From Chitinophagaceae bacterium (GTDB taxonomy: Bacteria; Bacteroidota; Bacteroidia; Chitinophagales; Chitinophagaceae), in assembly GCA_009996555.1 (NCBI GenBank), contig JAACZX010000062.1, forward strand, positions 1 through 9,397: a stretch of 9,397 bases of DNA, in the 5' to 3' direction. Below the pieces are notes generated by a model that worked only from the letters and a program-made list of their open reading frames with translations, did not search any database and had not been told where the DNA came from. The position numbers and the translations under genes are program-made. Positions 1-6,803 of the stretch are shown piece by piece. Position 1 is the first letter of the stretch. The number at the start of each line of letters is the position of its first letter.

Positions 1-1004
1 CATTGTTGAATGAGTTGATTCCAGCTAACGGTAATACCATTCACTTCCTGCTGAAATTTTTTCATACTGTCTTCCACTGCAAACGCAGCCACATTGCCAC
101 CCATTGGGCTGCGCAATGCTTCGCCGGAAAGCAGGAAACTTTCTTCGGCTTTTACTAACGTTCCTTTTTGAGTATAATCAACAAAGTAAACCGATGCTAT
201 ATCAGCCGCAGCTACTTCCTTTGATTTTATAAATGAAACAACACAATGCACATCATCAAACTTGTACACTTTGTGCTTGTTTGTGATCACTTCTGCACCA
301 AACCGTTGATCACTGATCACCATCTTACAAAAATGACAGGCATCTTTTCCAAAGCTGATCGGCTGCGGGCCTGAAGAGCAGCTCTGCATCAACAATGCTA
401 TTACTGCAACACTTGCAATTTTCGCAATTTTTGGTTTTACTCTCCACTCACGGTAAGCAAGTATCACCAGTATCAACCCAACACCAAGAAATATATAACC
501 ACCCACATCAGGAAAAGAGTAAGCACCAAAATTGAGCAATTGTTTAAACCCGATTAACGGTGGTTGATAAGCCATACCCGGTACAACAATCGCTGCATTG
601 GGATCGAGGTTGTGACCATAGTTATACTCCCACCGGTAAAAATCAAACATGGCTATTACACCAAACGCAACATACAGCACAGTCCATGTATAAAAGAACC
701 AGCGCCTATTTACAAAAAATGTAAGAACACCAAACAACCCAAATGCCCCAATGAGATAAGGCAAAATTGTAAATTCAAAAAAATCTTCGGTGCGTAGTTT
801 GCGCATACCAATGTAGTGGTTCAATCCGCTGATGACATCAACATCACCAGCCAGTTTATTGGCATGGATCTTCAGCACAAGTCCTTCGGGGTACTGCGGT
901 GCTGTAAGATCAATACGCCACATGGGCACAAAAATGACAATGAATAACGCTACTCCGCAAACGAGAGATAATAATTTTGTAATGGGTGCTAATGGCTCTT
1001 TCAT
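1..1004 (-). CDS. nosL: Membrane domain fused to NosL copper chaperone (partial, 3' end off window)
   Basis: Accessory protein for maturation of nitrous oxide reductase. Reading the minus strand from the ATG at 1004 gives 334 residues with no stop before the window edge. Residues 1-190 form a membrane domain with hydrophobic helices near 12-28, 79-98, 101-121 and 168-184. Residues 195-208 are a further hydrophobic stretch ending in Ser-Cys209, like an internal lipoprotein signal. Residues 212-334 are a NosL domain: DACHFCKM (Cys223, Cys226, Met228) followed by YKFDD (246-251) and Cys254. NosL is known to bind Cu(I) and to serve copper-site assembly in NosZ. The N-terminal domain sits where clade II clusters carry nosB, a membrane protein of unknown function, so a NosB-NosL fusion is my inference. 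It follows nosZ by 90 bases with a terminator-like hairpin between them. The NosL call is firm; the NosB call is tentative. Judging by NosL length, only a short C-terminal tail is missing. Confidence 0.88.
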   Translation of the reverse strand, partial: MKEPLAPITKLLSLVCGVALFIVIFVPMWRIDLTAPQYPEGLVLKIHANKLAGDVDVISGLNHYIGMRKLRTEDFFEFTILPYLIGAFGLFGVLTFFVNRRWFFYTWTVLYVAFGVIAMFDFYRWEYNYGHNLDPNAAIVVPGMAYQPPLIGFKQLLNFGAYSFPDVGGYIFLGVGLILVILAYREWRVKPKIAKIASVAVIALLMQSCSSGPQPISFGKDACHFCKMVISDQRFGAEVITNKHKVYKFDDVHCVVSFIKSKEVAAADIASVYFVDYTQKGTLVKAEESFLLSGEALRSPMGGNVAAFAVEDSMKKFQQEVNGITVSWNQLIQQ

Positions 1005-1025
1005 TGATCTGTTTTTTTAAGTCCA

Positions 1026-1063
1026 TAAAAACAGGCCTGTGTTACCTGCGGTAACAACAGGCC
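1026..1063 (-). terminator. Intrinsic terminator between nosZ and the NosL fusion
   Basis: On the minus strand GGCCTGT-T-GTTACC pairs with GGTAAC-ACAGGCC around a GCA loop: 13 base pairs with one bulged T. The stem is followed by TGTTTTTA. It lies 31 bases past the nosZ stop and 22 bases before the ATG of the next gene. There is no room for a separate promoter, so it probably acts as a partial terminator that keeps nosZ mRNA more abundant than the accessory genes. Confidence 0.75.
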
Positions 1064-1094
1064 CGTTACTTGATAATTATCCTCAACTTATCTT

Positions 1095-3080
1095 TTATTT
1101 TGATGCCGGTTTTTCTGCAGCATCTGCACCCTGCTTACCTAAACTGAATGTAAGCGGAACATTACTTCCTGCTGGCGATACACGGATGTATCCCTGCATT
1201 TCCTGGTGCAATGCACTACAGAAATCGGTACAGTAGAATGGATATACACCCGTTTTTTCAGGAACCCATTTTAATGTTGATGTTTCACCAGGCATAATGA
1301 GCAGTTCTGCATTCAATGCACCTTTTACTGCAAATCCGTGTGGCACATCCCAATCCTGTTCCAGGTTTGTTACATGGAAATACACTTCATCGCCCAGTTT
1401 TATACCTTCAATATTATCAGGCGCAAAGTGCGAACGGATAGATGTCATGTACACATGGATCTTGTTTCCTTCACGCACCACTTTCGATTCTTTTTCACCT
1501 TTCGCAACGTAAGGATGTTTGTTTTCATCGATCTTATAGATCTTCACACTTTTACCTTTAATGAGCGACGCCGGCATTGAACCTGCGTAGTGAGGTTCAC
1601 CAATTGTGGGGAAATCAAGGATCAATTGCATTTTATCACCACTGATATCAAAGATCTGTGCACTTTGTGTTAACTCAGGGCCTGTGGGCAGGTAACGGTC
1701 TTTTGTGATCTTGTTATAAGCTACCACATATTTACCCCAAGGTTTTCTTGTATCACCACCAGGAATTGATAAGTGACCAATAGAATAATAAGTAGGCACA
1801 CGATCAAGTACTTTCAGGTCTTTTACATTCCATTTTACAATTTCACTACTCACAAAGAAAGAAGTGTATGCATTACCATTTCCATCAAACTCGGTATGCA
1901 AAGGTCCAAGTCCTGGTTTTTGCACTTCGCCATGCAATGCTGCTTCGTTAATTACAGGAATACCACCAAACTCTCCATCGTACTTTTTATCTGCAATTGC
2001 TTTCTGAATTTTTGTGAAAGAGAACACAGGAATAACTGCAGCCAGTTTACCACTGCCCACAATGTATTCACCGGTAGGATCAGTATCGCAACCATGTGGT
2101 GATTTAGGACAAGGAATAAAATAGCAGATATCTTTCAATATTGCAGGATCAAGTACTGTTACTTCTGTTCTGATCTCGTGTTTTGCAGTATGTGTTTTTT
2201 CATCCCACTTATTATGTGCATAGCGCACTTTTTGTTTGATGCCTTTTCCTGCTTTCAGATATTCCTCTGCTTTTTTCCAGTTAACAGCAAGAATAAAATC
2301 TTTATCACGCTGCGATGCATTTACTTCAAGCAGGGTATTTGCCTGCTCACTGTTGTAGCAGCTGAAGAAGAACCAACCATGGCTGGGTCCTTTACCTGCA
2401 CGGCTAAGATCGAAGTTTACACCGGGGAGTAACAACTGGAATGCAATATCCATATCGCCTTCTTTAGCAATACTGATAAAGCTGATGGTGCCTTTGAAAT
2501 TTTCTTTGTAAGAAGAAATGGGTACATCTGTATTATCGCCAATAGGCACGCTGAAACGTGTACCTGCTACAAGGTATTCAGAGTTCTCTGTAATAAAAGG
2601 TGACGAGTGGTTACCTGCACTGTTCGGCAGTTCAATGATCTCTGCAGTGCGGAACGTGGTATTGTCAATACGTGCAACACGTGGTGTGTTGTTGGCATTA
2701 CCAAAGGTCCAGCGACCATCAATTTCACCATTTGTTTGTGAAAAAGAAATGTGGTGAAGATCATCCCATGGTACAAAACCATTTGATGTCATCAACATAG
2801 GTTTTGATTCTTCGCTATAGCCCCAACCTTTTTCAGGATCTACAGAGAAAACCGGAATTACACGGAACAAACGGCCGCTGGGCAAACCATACACACTCAT
2901 TTGTCCGCTGAAACCACCGGAAACAAAATTGTAAAATTCATCGTACTTGCCCGGGGCAACATACGCTTTTTCAGCAGAGCCACCGGCAGCTGCATTGGAA
3001 GCACCTTTTGGTTTACAAGACATCCATTGCAATGCTGCAGCAGCAAGCAGGATCGTTAACATTCGTTTTGAGCTGTTCAT
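1095..3080 (-). CDS. nosZ: Nitrous oxide reductase NosZ, clade II type, lipoprotein signal
   Basis: Periplasmic copper enzyme that reduces N2O to N2, the last step of denitrification. The protein has 661 residues. The CuZ ligands are all visible: His109-His110 (DDLHH), His158 (GNHSS), His329 (SPHG), His395 (GPLHT), His436 (IGHL) and His497 (EPHY). The spacings 110 to 158 and 436 to 497 equal those of characterised enzymes. The C-terminal cupredoxin holds the CuA site: His581 (VPHGF), then C617-x3-C621-x3-H625-x2-M628. The Asp at 619 replaces the Trp of clade I enzymes, as is usual for clade II. The N-terminus has no twin arginine. It reads as a Sec lipoprotein signal, with a hydrophobic run 8-17 and then MSC with Cys22, followed by a Gly/Ala/Ser-rich linker, so the enzyme is probably membrane-anchored in the periplasm. 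It follows the cytochrome gene by 41 bases and is very likely co-transcribed with it. Confidence 0.97.
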   Translation of the reverse strand: MNSSKRMLTILLAAAALQWMSCKPKGASNAAAGGSAEKAYVAPGKYDEFYNFVSGGFSGQMSVYGLPSGRLFRVIPVFSVDPEKGWGYSEESKPMLMTSNGFVPWDDLHHISFSQTNGEIDGRWTFGNANNTPRVARIDNTTFRTAEIIELPNSAGNHSSPFITENSEYLVAGTRFSVPIGDNTDVPISSYKENFKGTISFISIAKEGDMDIAFQLLLPGVNFDLSRAGKGPSHGWFFFSCYNSEQANTLLEVNASQRDKDFILAVNWKKAEEYLKAGKGIKQKVRYAHNKWDEKTHTAKHEIRTEVTVLDPAILKDICYFIPCPKSPHGCDTDPTGEYIVGSGKLAAVIPVFSFTKIQKAIADKKYDGEFGGIPVINEAALHGEVQKPGLGPLHTEFDGNGNAYTSFFVSSEIVKWNVKDLKVLDRVPTYYSIGHLSIPGGDTRKPWGKYVVAYNKITKDRYLPTGPELTQSAQIFDISGDKMQLILDFPTIGEPHYAGSMPASLIKGKSVKIYKIDENKHPYVAKGEKESKVVREGNKIHVYMTSIRSHFAPDNIEGIKLGDEVYFHVTNLEQDWDVPHGFAVKGALNAELLIMPGETSTLKWVPEKTGVYPFYCTDFCSALHQEMQGYIRVSPAGSNVPLTFSLGKQGADAAEKPASK

Positions 3081-3121
3081 ATCTGTTGTATTAAATATTA
3101 ATGGTTAATGGAGCCGGTCTG

Positions 3122-3598
3122 TTATTTTACTCCATCATTTTTACGCATGAACTCATACACATGGCGTGCATCATCGTCAGTTAAGTTCTGGTTAGGCATG
3201 CGCACAAGGCATATTTCCAGTTGAGCCATTGCTTTGGGATCTTTGTCCAGCATCTCATCCACATTTGTAACAAAGTTCATGATCCACTCAGGCTTGTGGC
3301 GTGTGGTTACACCTTTCCAACCCGGGCCAACCAGTTTTTCATCAGTAAGTTTGTGGCAGCTTCCGCATTTTACATCATACACCTTCAATCCAGCTTCAGC
3401 CATTGCTTTATCCAGTTCGGGTTTCACCTCTACATTGGTAAACTTACCGGCACCTCTTTCAGGATCGTAAGAAGGGTTACCATTTTCTGTTGTTGCCGGT
3501 GAAGTTGTTTCGCTACCTGTTGAAGCATTTGATGAGCTTTGATTGCCACAGGCATACACAAAAGCAAGAAAGCTGAAGACGATGAGCATTTTTTTCAT
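3122..3598 (-). CDS. Monoheme c-type cytochrome lipoprotein, probable electron donor to NosZ
   Basis: Small class I c-type cytochrome of 158 residues from the chosen start. The reading frame stays open to an ATG at 3643. The start at 3598 is preferred because it places MKKMLIVFSFLAFVYAC at the N-terminus, a compact lipoprotein signal with Cys17. A Ser/Thr/Asn-rich linker follows (about 18-42). The heme site is C78-G-S-C81-H82, and Met134 in VRMPNQNLTDDDA is the likely distal ligand, followed by the usual C-terminal helix (about 139-153). As the first gene of the nos operon, 41 bases ahead of nosZ, it most likely passes electrons from the quinone/bc1-type chain to the CuA centre. That role is inferred from context. 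Clade II clusters elsewhere carry nosC cytochromes, but orthology to those was not tested. Confidence 0.9.
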   Translation of the reverse strand: MKKMLIVFSFLAFVYACGNQSSSNASTGSETTSPATTENGNPSYDPERGAGKFTNVEVKPELDKAMAEAGLKVYDVKCGSCHKLTDEKLVGPGWKGVTTRHKPEWIMNFVTNVDEMLDKDPKAMAQLEICLVRMPNQNLTDDDARHVYEFMRKNDGVK

Positions 3599-3633
3599 TT
3601 GTATGTTTTTTAGTTGTTTGATGGCCAAATAGT

Positions 3634-3693
3634 ATATCCTCAAAAAATAGCTTCACTGTTTAAATAAAGTAGTTTGCTATTTTTTGAGAATAT
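3634..3693 (-). repeat. 18-bp inverted repeat, probable RNA hairpin in the nos leader
   Basis: The arms are 3634-3651 and 3676-3693, separated by 24 bases, and match at 17 of 18 positions. On the minus strand, the direction of nos transcription, the one mismatch becomes a U-G wobble, giving 18 continuous RNA pairs. On the plus strand it would be C-A. The hairpin ends 35 bases upstream of the cytochrome start codon. It has no U-tract, so it is not a simple terminator. It may be a leader structure affecting stability or translation, or a pair of operator half-sites. Confidence 0.6.
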
Positions 3694-3737
3694 TTCATGA
3701 GCATGTTTTTTATTATTGGCAGATTAATATTACTTGG

Positions 3738-3767
3738 CAAGATTACGTTCACTTACCACATAACAAT
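3738..3767 (-). promoter_or_regulatory. Candidate promoter of the nos operon
   Basis: On the minus strand ATTG (3767-3764) is followed after 18 bases by TAATCTTG (3745-3738), close to the Bacteroidota pattern TTTG ... TAnnTTTG with one mismatch in each element. Transcription would start near 3735, leaving a leader of about 135 bases before the cytochrome ATG. The FNR-like box at 3768-3781 would then be centred about 40 bases upstream of the start. This is a match by eye only. Confidence 0.35.
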
Positions 3768-3781
3768 ATGATTAAAGTCAT
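3768..3781. promoter_or_regulatory. FNR-like box, nos side
   Basis: ATGAT-TAAA-GTCAT matches the Crp/Fnr core TGAT-N4-ATCA at seven of eight positions. It abuts the candidate nos promoter and is centred about 40 bases from the predicted start site, where class II activators of this family usually bind. The regulator encoded next door is the obvious candidate ligand. Confidence 0.4.
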
Positions 3782-3792
3782 AAAACAGGCTG

Positions 3793-3808
3793 ACTGATTA
3801 CAATCAGT
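3793..3808. promoter_or_regulatory. FNR-like box, regulator side
   Basis: ACTGATT-AC-AATCAGT is a perfect 7-2-7 palindrome. Inside it, CTGAT-TACA-ATCAG matches the FNR consensus TTGAT-N4-ATCAA except for the outermost base of each half. It lies 110 bases upstream of the regulator start and 26 bases (centre to centre) from the second box. Autoactivation of the regulator is the simplest reading. Confidence 0.5.
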
Positions 3809-3841
3809 TTTCGTACTTTAAAGAAGTAAACAGTAACTTTA
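3808..3841 (+). promoter_or_regulatory. Candidate promoter of the regulator gene
   Basis: TTTT (3808-3811) and TAACTTTA (3834-3841) are separated by 22 bases and approximate the Bacteroidota -33/-7 pattern; each misses the final G. The start would be near 3845, about 44 bases downstream of the centre of the palindrome at 3793-3808. Weak as a promoter match alone. Confidence 0.25.
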
Positions 3842-3918
3842 AAAGCTGATCATTGTCATCTTTTTTCTTGCCAGTTATCAGAAGCAACCCATAGCTGTGT
3901 TACTACCTTGCACCCAAT

Positions 3919-4533
3919 ATGCCAGCCATAAGTACATGCGTTATTGATGTTGATCTGCTCCTTGCCTGGGGCGGCACATTTCACAACCTGCAAAAAGGAC
4001 AAGTGCTGTTTCATGAAGATGATCCGGCACATTTTTATTACCAGGTGGTGGAAGGAAGAATTAAAATGTGTAACTGTAACGAAGAAGGAAAGGAATTTAT
4101 ACAGGGTATGTTTGAAACAGGTGAAAGTTTTGGCGAGCCCCCGCTTTTTGATGGCGGTATTTATCCCGCCAGTGCAGAAGCCGATGAAGACTCGGTGGTG
4201 ATTCGTTTGCGGAAAGAAAATTTCCTGCAATTGCTGAAAGAAAACTTTGATATTCATTTTGGGTTTACACAAACACTGGCACGACGGTTACGTTTTAAGT
4301 CAATGATGTCGAAAGAGATCTCCTCGTACGGGCCCATGCACCGCATTTACACATTGCTGCAGGAATACAAAAAGAACAAAGGTTATACAGATGCAGACCT
4401 GATGAAGATTGAGCTTACCAGGCAGCAAATTGCTGATATGATTGGCCTCCGGGTGGAAACTGTTATCCGCTCCATCCGTGAACTGGAACGCAACGGACGC
4501 TTAACGATCAAACGTGGTAAAGTGTATTGCTGA
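3919..4533 (+). CDS. Crp/Fnr-family transcriptional regulator
   Basis: Cytoplasmic DNA-binding regulator of 204 residues, the normal family length. Residues 12-125 form the cyclic-nucleotide-binding-like beta barrel (KGQVLFHEDD at 26-35, FGEPPLF at 71-77), and residues 126-204 the dimer helix and winged helix-turn-helix (LTRQQIADMIGL, then RVETVIRSI). In the recognition helix Glu180 and Arg184 stand where FNR has Glu209 and Arg213, consistent with binding TGA-type half-sites; the FNR Ser212 position is Ile. There is no N-terminal cysteine cluster (only Cys7), so it is not an FNR-type iron-sulfur sensor. The phosphate-binding Arg of CRP is replaced by Pro83, so cAMP binding is unlikely. Other cysteines are Cys51, Cys53 and a C-terminal Cys204. 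The start at 3919 is the only ATG after an in-frame stop at 3892. Lying divergently beside the nos operon, it is the likely N-oxide or low-oxygen activator of it; a DNR/NnrR-like heme sensor is possible but unproven. Confidence 0.93.
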   Translation: MPAISTCVIDVDLLLAWGGTFHNLQKGQVLFHEDDPAHFYYQVVEGRIKMCNCNEEGKEFIQGMFETGESFGEPPLFDGGIYPASAEADEDSVVIRLRKENFLQLLKENFDIHFGFTQTLARRLRFKSMMSKEISSYGPMHRIYTLLQEYKKNKGYTDADLMKIELTRQQIADMIGLRVETVIRSIRELERNGRLTIKRGKVYC

Positions 4534-4585
4534 TGGCCTTCATTCATCAACATAAAATCAACCAACATTTTTCGAAAAACTCTTC

Positions 4586-5839
4586 ATGCAAATGACATTC
4601 ACACAACTATGGGCAAAACGGGCCATGTTTAATTTTGTACTGCTGGCATTAGCAGGTGTACTGCTCCGTTATAAAATTCTTTTTCCACTCCCCTTTGTGG
4701 ATCATAAACATTTACTGCATGCCCATTCGCATTTTGCATTTGCAGGCTGGGTATCGTTGGCACTATTTGTCAGCATTATTCATGTGTTGCGGCTAACTGC
4801 TGAGCAACAGAAACAATTCAACCGCATTTTATGGGCACAACAGATCAGCAGTTTTGGCATGCTGTTCACCTTCCCATTTATGGGCTATGCAGCGCCCTCA
4901 ATTTTCTTTTCAACATTATCTATTCTTGTTTCTTATTGGTTTGCTGCTACTGCCTGGCGTATGATCAAAGCAAACACACAGCTGAGTTTTGAAAAAAAAT
5001 GGCTGTACGTTGCGCTGCTGGCAAATATTGTTTCATCGGCAGGTACATTTACACTTGCTTATCTTATGGCAAATAAAATTGCCAGCCAGGACCTGTATTT
5101 CGGATCAGTTTATTTTTACCTGCATTTCCAATACAATGGATGGTTTCTCTTTGCCATTTTTGCTTTGTTCTTTTCGCAACTGAAACAACAGATGACTGCC
5201 TGGCATATCCGCATGGCAAATATGTTCTTTTACCTGTTGCTAATAACGCTCATACCTGCATGGTTTCTTTCGATGCTGTGGATGCGTTTACCGGGCTGGA
5301 TGGTTAGTGCCGGAACTGTTGCTGCTGCTTTGCAACTTGCAGCGTTGTTTGTATTTCTCCGTTTACTCATTAACATAAGATTTAAGTTCAGGCTTATCTT
5401 TCACCCGCCTGTTCATCTTATCTGGCTCATTGCCGTTACTGCTTTTTCATTGAAAATTATTTTGCAGGGCTTCTCTGCCATTCCTGCATTGAACCAGTAT
5501 GCATTTGGTGTGCGTCCTATTGTTATTGGTTTTCTGCACCTGGTATTGCTTGGTTTTGTAAGTATGTTTCTTATTGGCAATTTGCTGCAAAACCGATTGC
5601 TGTTTGTTTCATCAAGGCCGGCGCTTATCAGTCTTTGGTTATTTGTATTTGCTATGCTGATGAATGAAATTGTGTTAATGACCCAGGGTATTGCAGCCAT
5701 TCTTTATCTCCCGTTTGCCTATAGCAGCGAACTGTTGCTTGCTGCTGCATTGCTGATGTTTACAGGGCTTTTCTTTTTTTTCAAAAGTCAAACAAAGAAA
5801 TATGCTATACCTGAGTTAACACAAATACAACCGGTATAA
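4586..5839 (+). CDS. Polytopic (about 12-helix) membrane protein, heme-copper oxidase subunit I-like, function unknown
   Basis: Integral inner-membrane protein of 417 residues. Hydrophobicity suggests 12 helices, near 13-28, 47-66, 83-99, 104-124, 138-162, 174-197, 210-231, 238-262, 275-297, 309-333, 345-370 and 380-399. Twelve is the core number of heme-copper oxidase subunit I. Histidines stand at the edge of helix 2 (H45, H47, H49 in HAHSHFAFAGW), in helix 6 (H180 in YLHFQYNGWF) and in helix 10 (H318 in GFLHLVLLG). The double His of helix 7 and the HxH of helix 10 that a true oxidase needs for CuB and two hemes are absent, so it cannot be a normal oxidase or NO reductase. I do not recognise a named family with certainty. 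It follows the regulator by 52 bases on the same strand and is probably co-transcribed. A role in heme or copper binding, or in N-oxide metabolism, is only suggested by the neighbourhood. Confidence 0.8.
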   Translation: MQMTFTQLWAKRAMFNFVLLALAGVLLRYKILFPLPFVDHKHLLHAHSHFAFAGWVSLALFVSIIHVLRLTAEQQKQFNRILWAQQISSFGMLFTFPFMGYAAPSIFFSTLSILVSYWFAATAWRMIKANTQLSFEKKWLYVALLANIVSSAGTFTLAYLMANKIASQDLYFGSVYFYLHFQYNGWFLFAIFALFFSQLKQQMTAWHIRMANMFFYLLLITLIPAWFLSMLWMRLPGWMVSAGTVAAALQLAALFVFLRLLINIRFKFRLIFHPPVHLIWLIAVTAFSLKIILQGFSAIPALNQYAFGVRPIVIGFLHLVLLGFVSMFLIGNLLQNRLLFVSSRPALISLWLFVFAMLMNEIVLMTQGIAAILYLPFAYSSELLLAAALLMFTGLFFFFKSQTKKYAIPELTQIQPV

Positions 5840-5862
5840 TACTTCACGTTTATTTCATACAG

Positions 5863-5891
5863 AAAAATACCCGGGTAAGAATACCCGGGTG
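5863..5891 (-). terminator. Intrinsic terminator of the YD-like lipoprotein gene
   Basis: Two tandem copies of the self-complementary TACCCGGGT(A/G) at 5868-5877 and 5882-5891 can pair around an AGAA loop (TTCT on the minus strand). On the minus strand the hairpin is followed by ATTTTTCTG, a short U-tract; on the plus strand none follows. It lies 51 bases past the lipoprotein stop, between two convergent genes. Confidence 0.65.
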
Positions 5892-5941
5892 AGACCAACT
5901 ACTGCATGTATGCTTAAAAACCACTGCGTGGCATGAGAAAA

Positions 5942-6727
5942 CTAAAAATAGAAATACGTAATTGTTGAAGTTTGCGGCTGCTGGCCGGCAACAACAGTTT
6001 GCATGGTTGCGGATTTTGGCGTTCCACTGCTATGATACTGGTAAGTGTAATTCACTGTTTCTTCCAGGTTGCCATCTTTATCCTTATGCACTTCGGTTAA
6101 CTGGTTGTTGGGCGATGCAGGCACCCACAGCAGGTGCAGAATATCTCTTGCAGCAAACAAAGGATTTGGCTTTGCATCAAATGTATAATCCACAGTTCCG
6201 CTTGATACAAACTCGCCGGGATTAAGAAAATCTGGAGTGAAAAATTGAGCTTTAGAAATATTACCTGAACCTGTATGCTGGAATGCAAACTTCATTACCG
6301 GATCACCGGCATCATCTGTAATGATCACGCTCTTTAACAACCCATTGTCGTAATCGTATGTTGTTGTAAGAAGATGTGTGCCATCCAATGATTCGAACGT
6401 TGATTTCAACAATACAGTTCCTTCGTATTCAGGAACAATGCGAACATCATCGTCGGAAACAATTGAACTGATCTTACCCTGTGCGTTATAACTTACCTGG
6501 TAGTTTACAAGACTGCCACTGGAAATAAGCCCGTTTTTTACAGCAGCACTTTTAATTGTGCCGTTTGCATTGTACGCAAAGGTAATTTCTTCATCGCCTG
6601 ATGATACTGTTTTAAGAATACTGTTTTCATTTCCTTCTGACACAGGCTTTTTACAGGAAACCGTAAAGAGAGATGCACTGACAATAAAAGCAAGCAGCAT
6701 GCCTGCTGATTTGAAGTTGAATTTCAT
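5942..6727 (-). CDS. YD-repeat-like lipoprotein
   Basis: Predicted exported lipoprotein of 261 residues. The frame is open to an ATG at 6793, but the start at 6727 is chosen because it places a clean lipoprotein signal at the N-terminus: charged start MKFNFK, hydrophobic core 9-22, then VSC with Cys25. The mature part is beta-rich and contains at least five loosely repeated units of the form (Y/F)xYxxxGxxxS, near residues 49-62, 79-91, 124-136, 148-160 and 228-240. Bacteroidota cell-surface lipoproteins often carry such YD/RHS-like units. The YTFDAKPNPLF segment (181-191) followed by SPNN (205-208) is typical of that style. No catalytic motif is visible. The gene stands alone, with its own candidate promoter upstream and a terminator downstream. 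Function unknown; it could bind glycans or be structural. Confidence 0.85.
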   Translation of the reverse strand: MKFNFKSAGMLLAFIVSASLFTVSCKKPVSEGNENSILKTVSSGDEEITFAYNANGTIKSAAVKNGLISSGSLVNYQVSYNAQGKISSIVSDDDVRIVPEYEGTVLLKSTFESLDGTHLLTTTYDYDNGLLKSVIITDDAGDPVMKFAFQHTGSGNISKAQFFTPDFLNPGEFVSSGTVDYTFDAKPNPLFAARDILHLLWVPASPNNQLTEVHKDKDGNLEETVNYTYQYHSSGTPKSATMQTVVAGQQPQTSTITYFYF

Positions 6728-6756
6728 AATAATGATAAGGTTTAATAAATGTGTGA

Positions 6757-6788
6757 CAAAGATGATGATGCTAACGTTGCAGCACAAC
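6757..6788 (-). promoter_or_regulatory. Candidate promoter of the YD-like lipoprotein gene
   Basis: On the minus strand GTTG (6788-6785) is followed after 20 bases by CATCTTTG (6764-6757), matching TTTG ... TAnnTTTG with one mismatch in each element. It lies just past the terminator of the upstream operon and gives a leader of about 25-30 bases, as expected for an independently transcribed gene. Confidence 0.35.
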
Positions 6789-6803
6789 CGCATAAATATG
6801 TGA

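Larger units (their letters stand above)
3599..3918. other. Divergent control region between nos operon and regulator
   Basis: This gene-free stretch of 320 bases is AT-rich and separates the minus-strand nos operon from the plus-strand regulator. It contains an 18-bp inverted repeat (3634-3693), two FNR-like palindromes (3768-3781 and 3793-3808) and one candidate -33/-7 promoter facing each way. I see no convincing small gene in it. Confidence 0.8.

Noticed and set aside
1773..2782. Frames overlapping nosZ on both strands (for example 1773-2102 plus and 2567-2782 minus)
   Set aside because: They lie within the nosZ coding sequence and show no domain or start signal of their own.
3599..3643. 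Upstream ATG at 3643 as the cytochrome start
   Set aside because: It adds 15 residues ahead of a complete lipoprotein signal that begins at 3598; the longer N-terminus would spoil the signal.
3856..4272. Minus-strand frame of 138 codons opposite the regulator
   Set aside because: It is antisense to a clear Crp/Fnr gene, and its translation is rich in Cys, His and Phe with no domain pattern.
4586..5839. Calling the membrane protein NnrS or a functional NO reductase/oxidase
   Set aside because: The histidine pattern lacks the helix 7 pair and the helix 10 HxH needed for a catalytic site, and I could not match NnrS motifs.
6728..6793. Upstream ATG at 6793 as the start of the YD-like lipoprotein
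   Set aside because: It adds 22 residues before a canonical signal peptide and overlaps the candidate promoter.
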